Shown piece after piece: positions 63,296 through 64,000 of a stretch of DNA of 64,000 nucleotides. The DNA comes from Eutreptiella sp. 'Long Island Sound 2002' (Eukaryota; Euglenozoa; Euglenophyceae; Eutreptiales; Eutreptiaceae), in NCBI GenBank assembly GCA_964036045.1, contig OZ038382.1, positions 86,723,795-86,787,794 of the forward strand, written 5' to 3'. Every line of letters starts with the position of its first letter. Within the stretch, counting starts at the first letter, position 1. Below the pieces are notes generated by a model. It had not been told where the DNA came from and did not search any database. It saw nothing but the letters and a program-made list of their open reading frames with translations. A program made the translations under genes and the position numbers.

Positions 63296-63998
63296 GATGC
63301 CTGTTCGGGCCATACATCAAGACAATTGATCGAAATCGAGAATGCTACACGTACAAGACCCTTCGTGGTACCCTTGGTCGAGAACTGGGTTTCCCCTGAG
63401 GGAGAACCTGTTGATGAGTTTCTACACGTGCTCAAAGATTCGTTCTTGCATGACGAAGTGTGGCCCCAGCCATACAACCACCTGTACGTGTCGCTTCGAC
63501 GTGGACGCTCCGTAGGGAAAGACCCTGACGTTGACGTTGATGCTGAGCCAGCACTCGAATTCGATATGGAACCAGCCGTCGAGCCGGACGACCTGGAGCC
63601 ATTGCCAACTGACGAGGTGTCGGCTGAAGATTCACACCAGCCCGCAGCACGCCTCAACGACACTTGCAATGAAATGCCAGGCCAGTCAACTGATCGTGAT
63701 GAAGTGGACCTGGACCATCCCTTTCAAGTTACCTTTGGCAAAGAACTATGCCCTGATGCTGACGGAGTTGATCCGCTGTCGACGCCACCAAGAGGGTACA
63801 CTGCAGCCAATATCCTTATCCAAGGTTGGCCCGAATACGCCGTACCCCTCGAGCCTTAAAGCCACACAACGTCGAGTACACAGACATTACCAATGCAAGG
63901 ATTTGACTTTCGCAGCAGTGTGGGCAGCGGCATATCGAGAAGACCCACGCAACAGGCACATTTACGAGATCGCCATCCCAAGTACTACAGCACGACAC
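63296..63998 (+). pseudogene. pol: F1 copy D region after RNase H, Asp/Glu-rich, running off the window
   Basis: The frame 63260-63859 stays open for 199 codons beyond the RNase H end. It is acidic (DPDVDVDAEPALEFDMEPAV) with a few hydrophobic stretches, and after a stop at 63859 a further frame reads DLTFAAVWAAAYREDP. In position it should lead to the integrase, but no zinc site or catalytic motif is visible before the window ends. The integrase, if present, lies beyond. Confidence 0.5.
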
Positions 63999-64000
63999 CA

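Overview
This window is eukaryotic and almost entirely transposon-derived: nested retroelements, DNA transposons, tandem repeats and low-complexity DNA. I see no convincing intact host gene, rRNA or tRNA. The density and nesting suggest a large, repeat-rich protist or algal genome. The capsid of the 44-53 kb element resembles, from memory, proteins in dinoflagellate gene models; this is unverified, and a green alga is also possible.

0-15 kb: a decayed Ty3/gypsy element (family F1: gag, zinc knuckle, protease, start of RT) runs into about 3.7 kb of C-rich, strand-asymmetric low-complexity DNA. A 3.7 kb head-to-tail duplication follows (7.5-11.2 and 11.2-14.9 kb). Each unit holds a roughly 126 bp minisatellite, an F1 protease/RT fragment and a 742 bp repeat (R1) with GT...AG edges.

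15-31 kb plus 41.7-42.7 kb: GC-rich, minus-strand coding-like DNA broken by frameshifts. In 5' to 3' order on the minus strand it holds an uncharacterised N-terminal region, an APE-type endonuclease, a LINE reverse transcriptase, RNase H, a Cys/His motif, a RING-like finger and a ULP1/C48-like cysteine protease. This looks like one or more unusually domain-rich non-LTR elements.

30,979-41,732: a complete, apparently intact Ty3/gypsy chromovirus-type element. It has 532 bp LTRs that look identical, a GAGGG target duplication, an initiator-tRNA-Met-type PBS, and a 1008-aa gag followed in the same frame by one TAG and then pol. It inserted into the LINE-like coding region and splits it. Pol carries protease, an NPPF (Dam methylase-like) domain, RT, RNase H, integrase and a chromodomain.

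43.8-53 kb: a second, decayed gypsy chromovirus (E2) from a different lineage, which also has an NPPF domain between protease and RT. A 2.2 kb short LTR element with one coiled-coil ORF is nested in its RT/RNase H junction (TTAT target duplication).

56-58.3 kb: a 2285 bp Mutator-like element with about 60 bp TIRs and a 9 bp target duplication, containing direct and tandem repeats. 58.5-64 kb: R1 and another F1 copy (RT, RNase H), interrupted by a 2.9 kb TIR element that carries arrays of TTGGCGCGCGCCAA palindromes.

The most notable signals are the NPPF domain shared by two gypsy lineages, the gag-TAG-pol arrangement with a stem-loop just downstream, the RING/ULP1-like domains on the LINE strand, and the recurrent R1 insertion in the F1 reverse transcriptase. 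Coordinates were counted by hand and may be off by a base or two; no alignment or database search was run.
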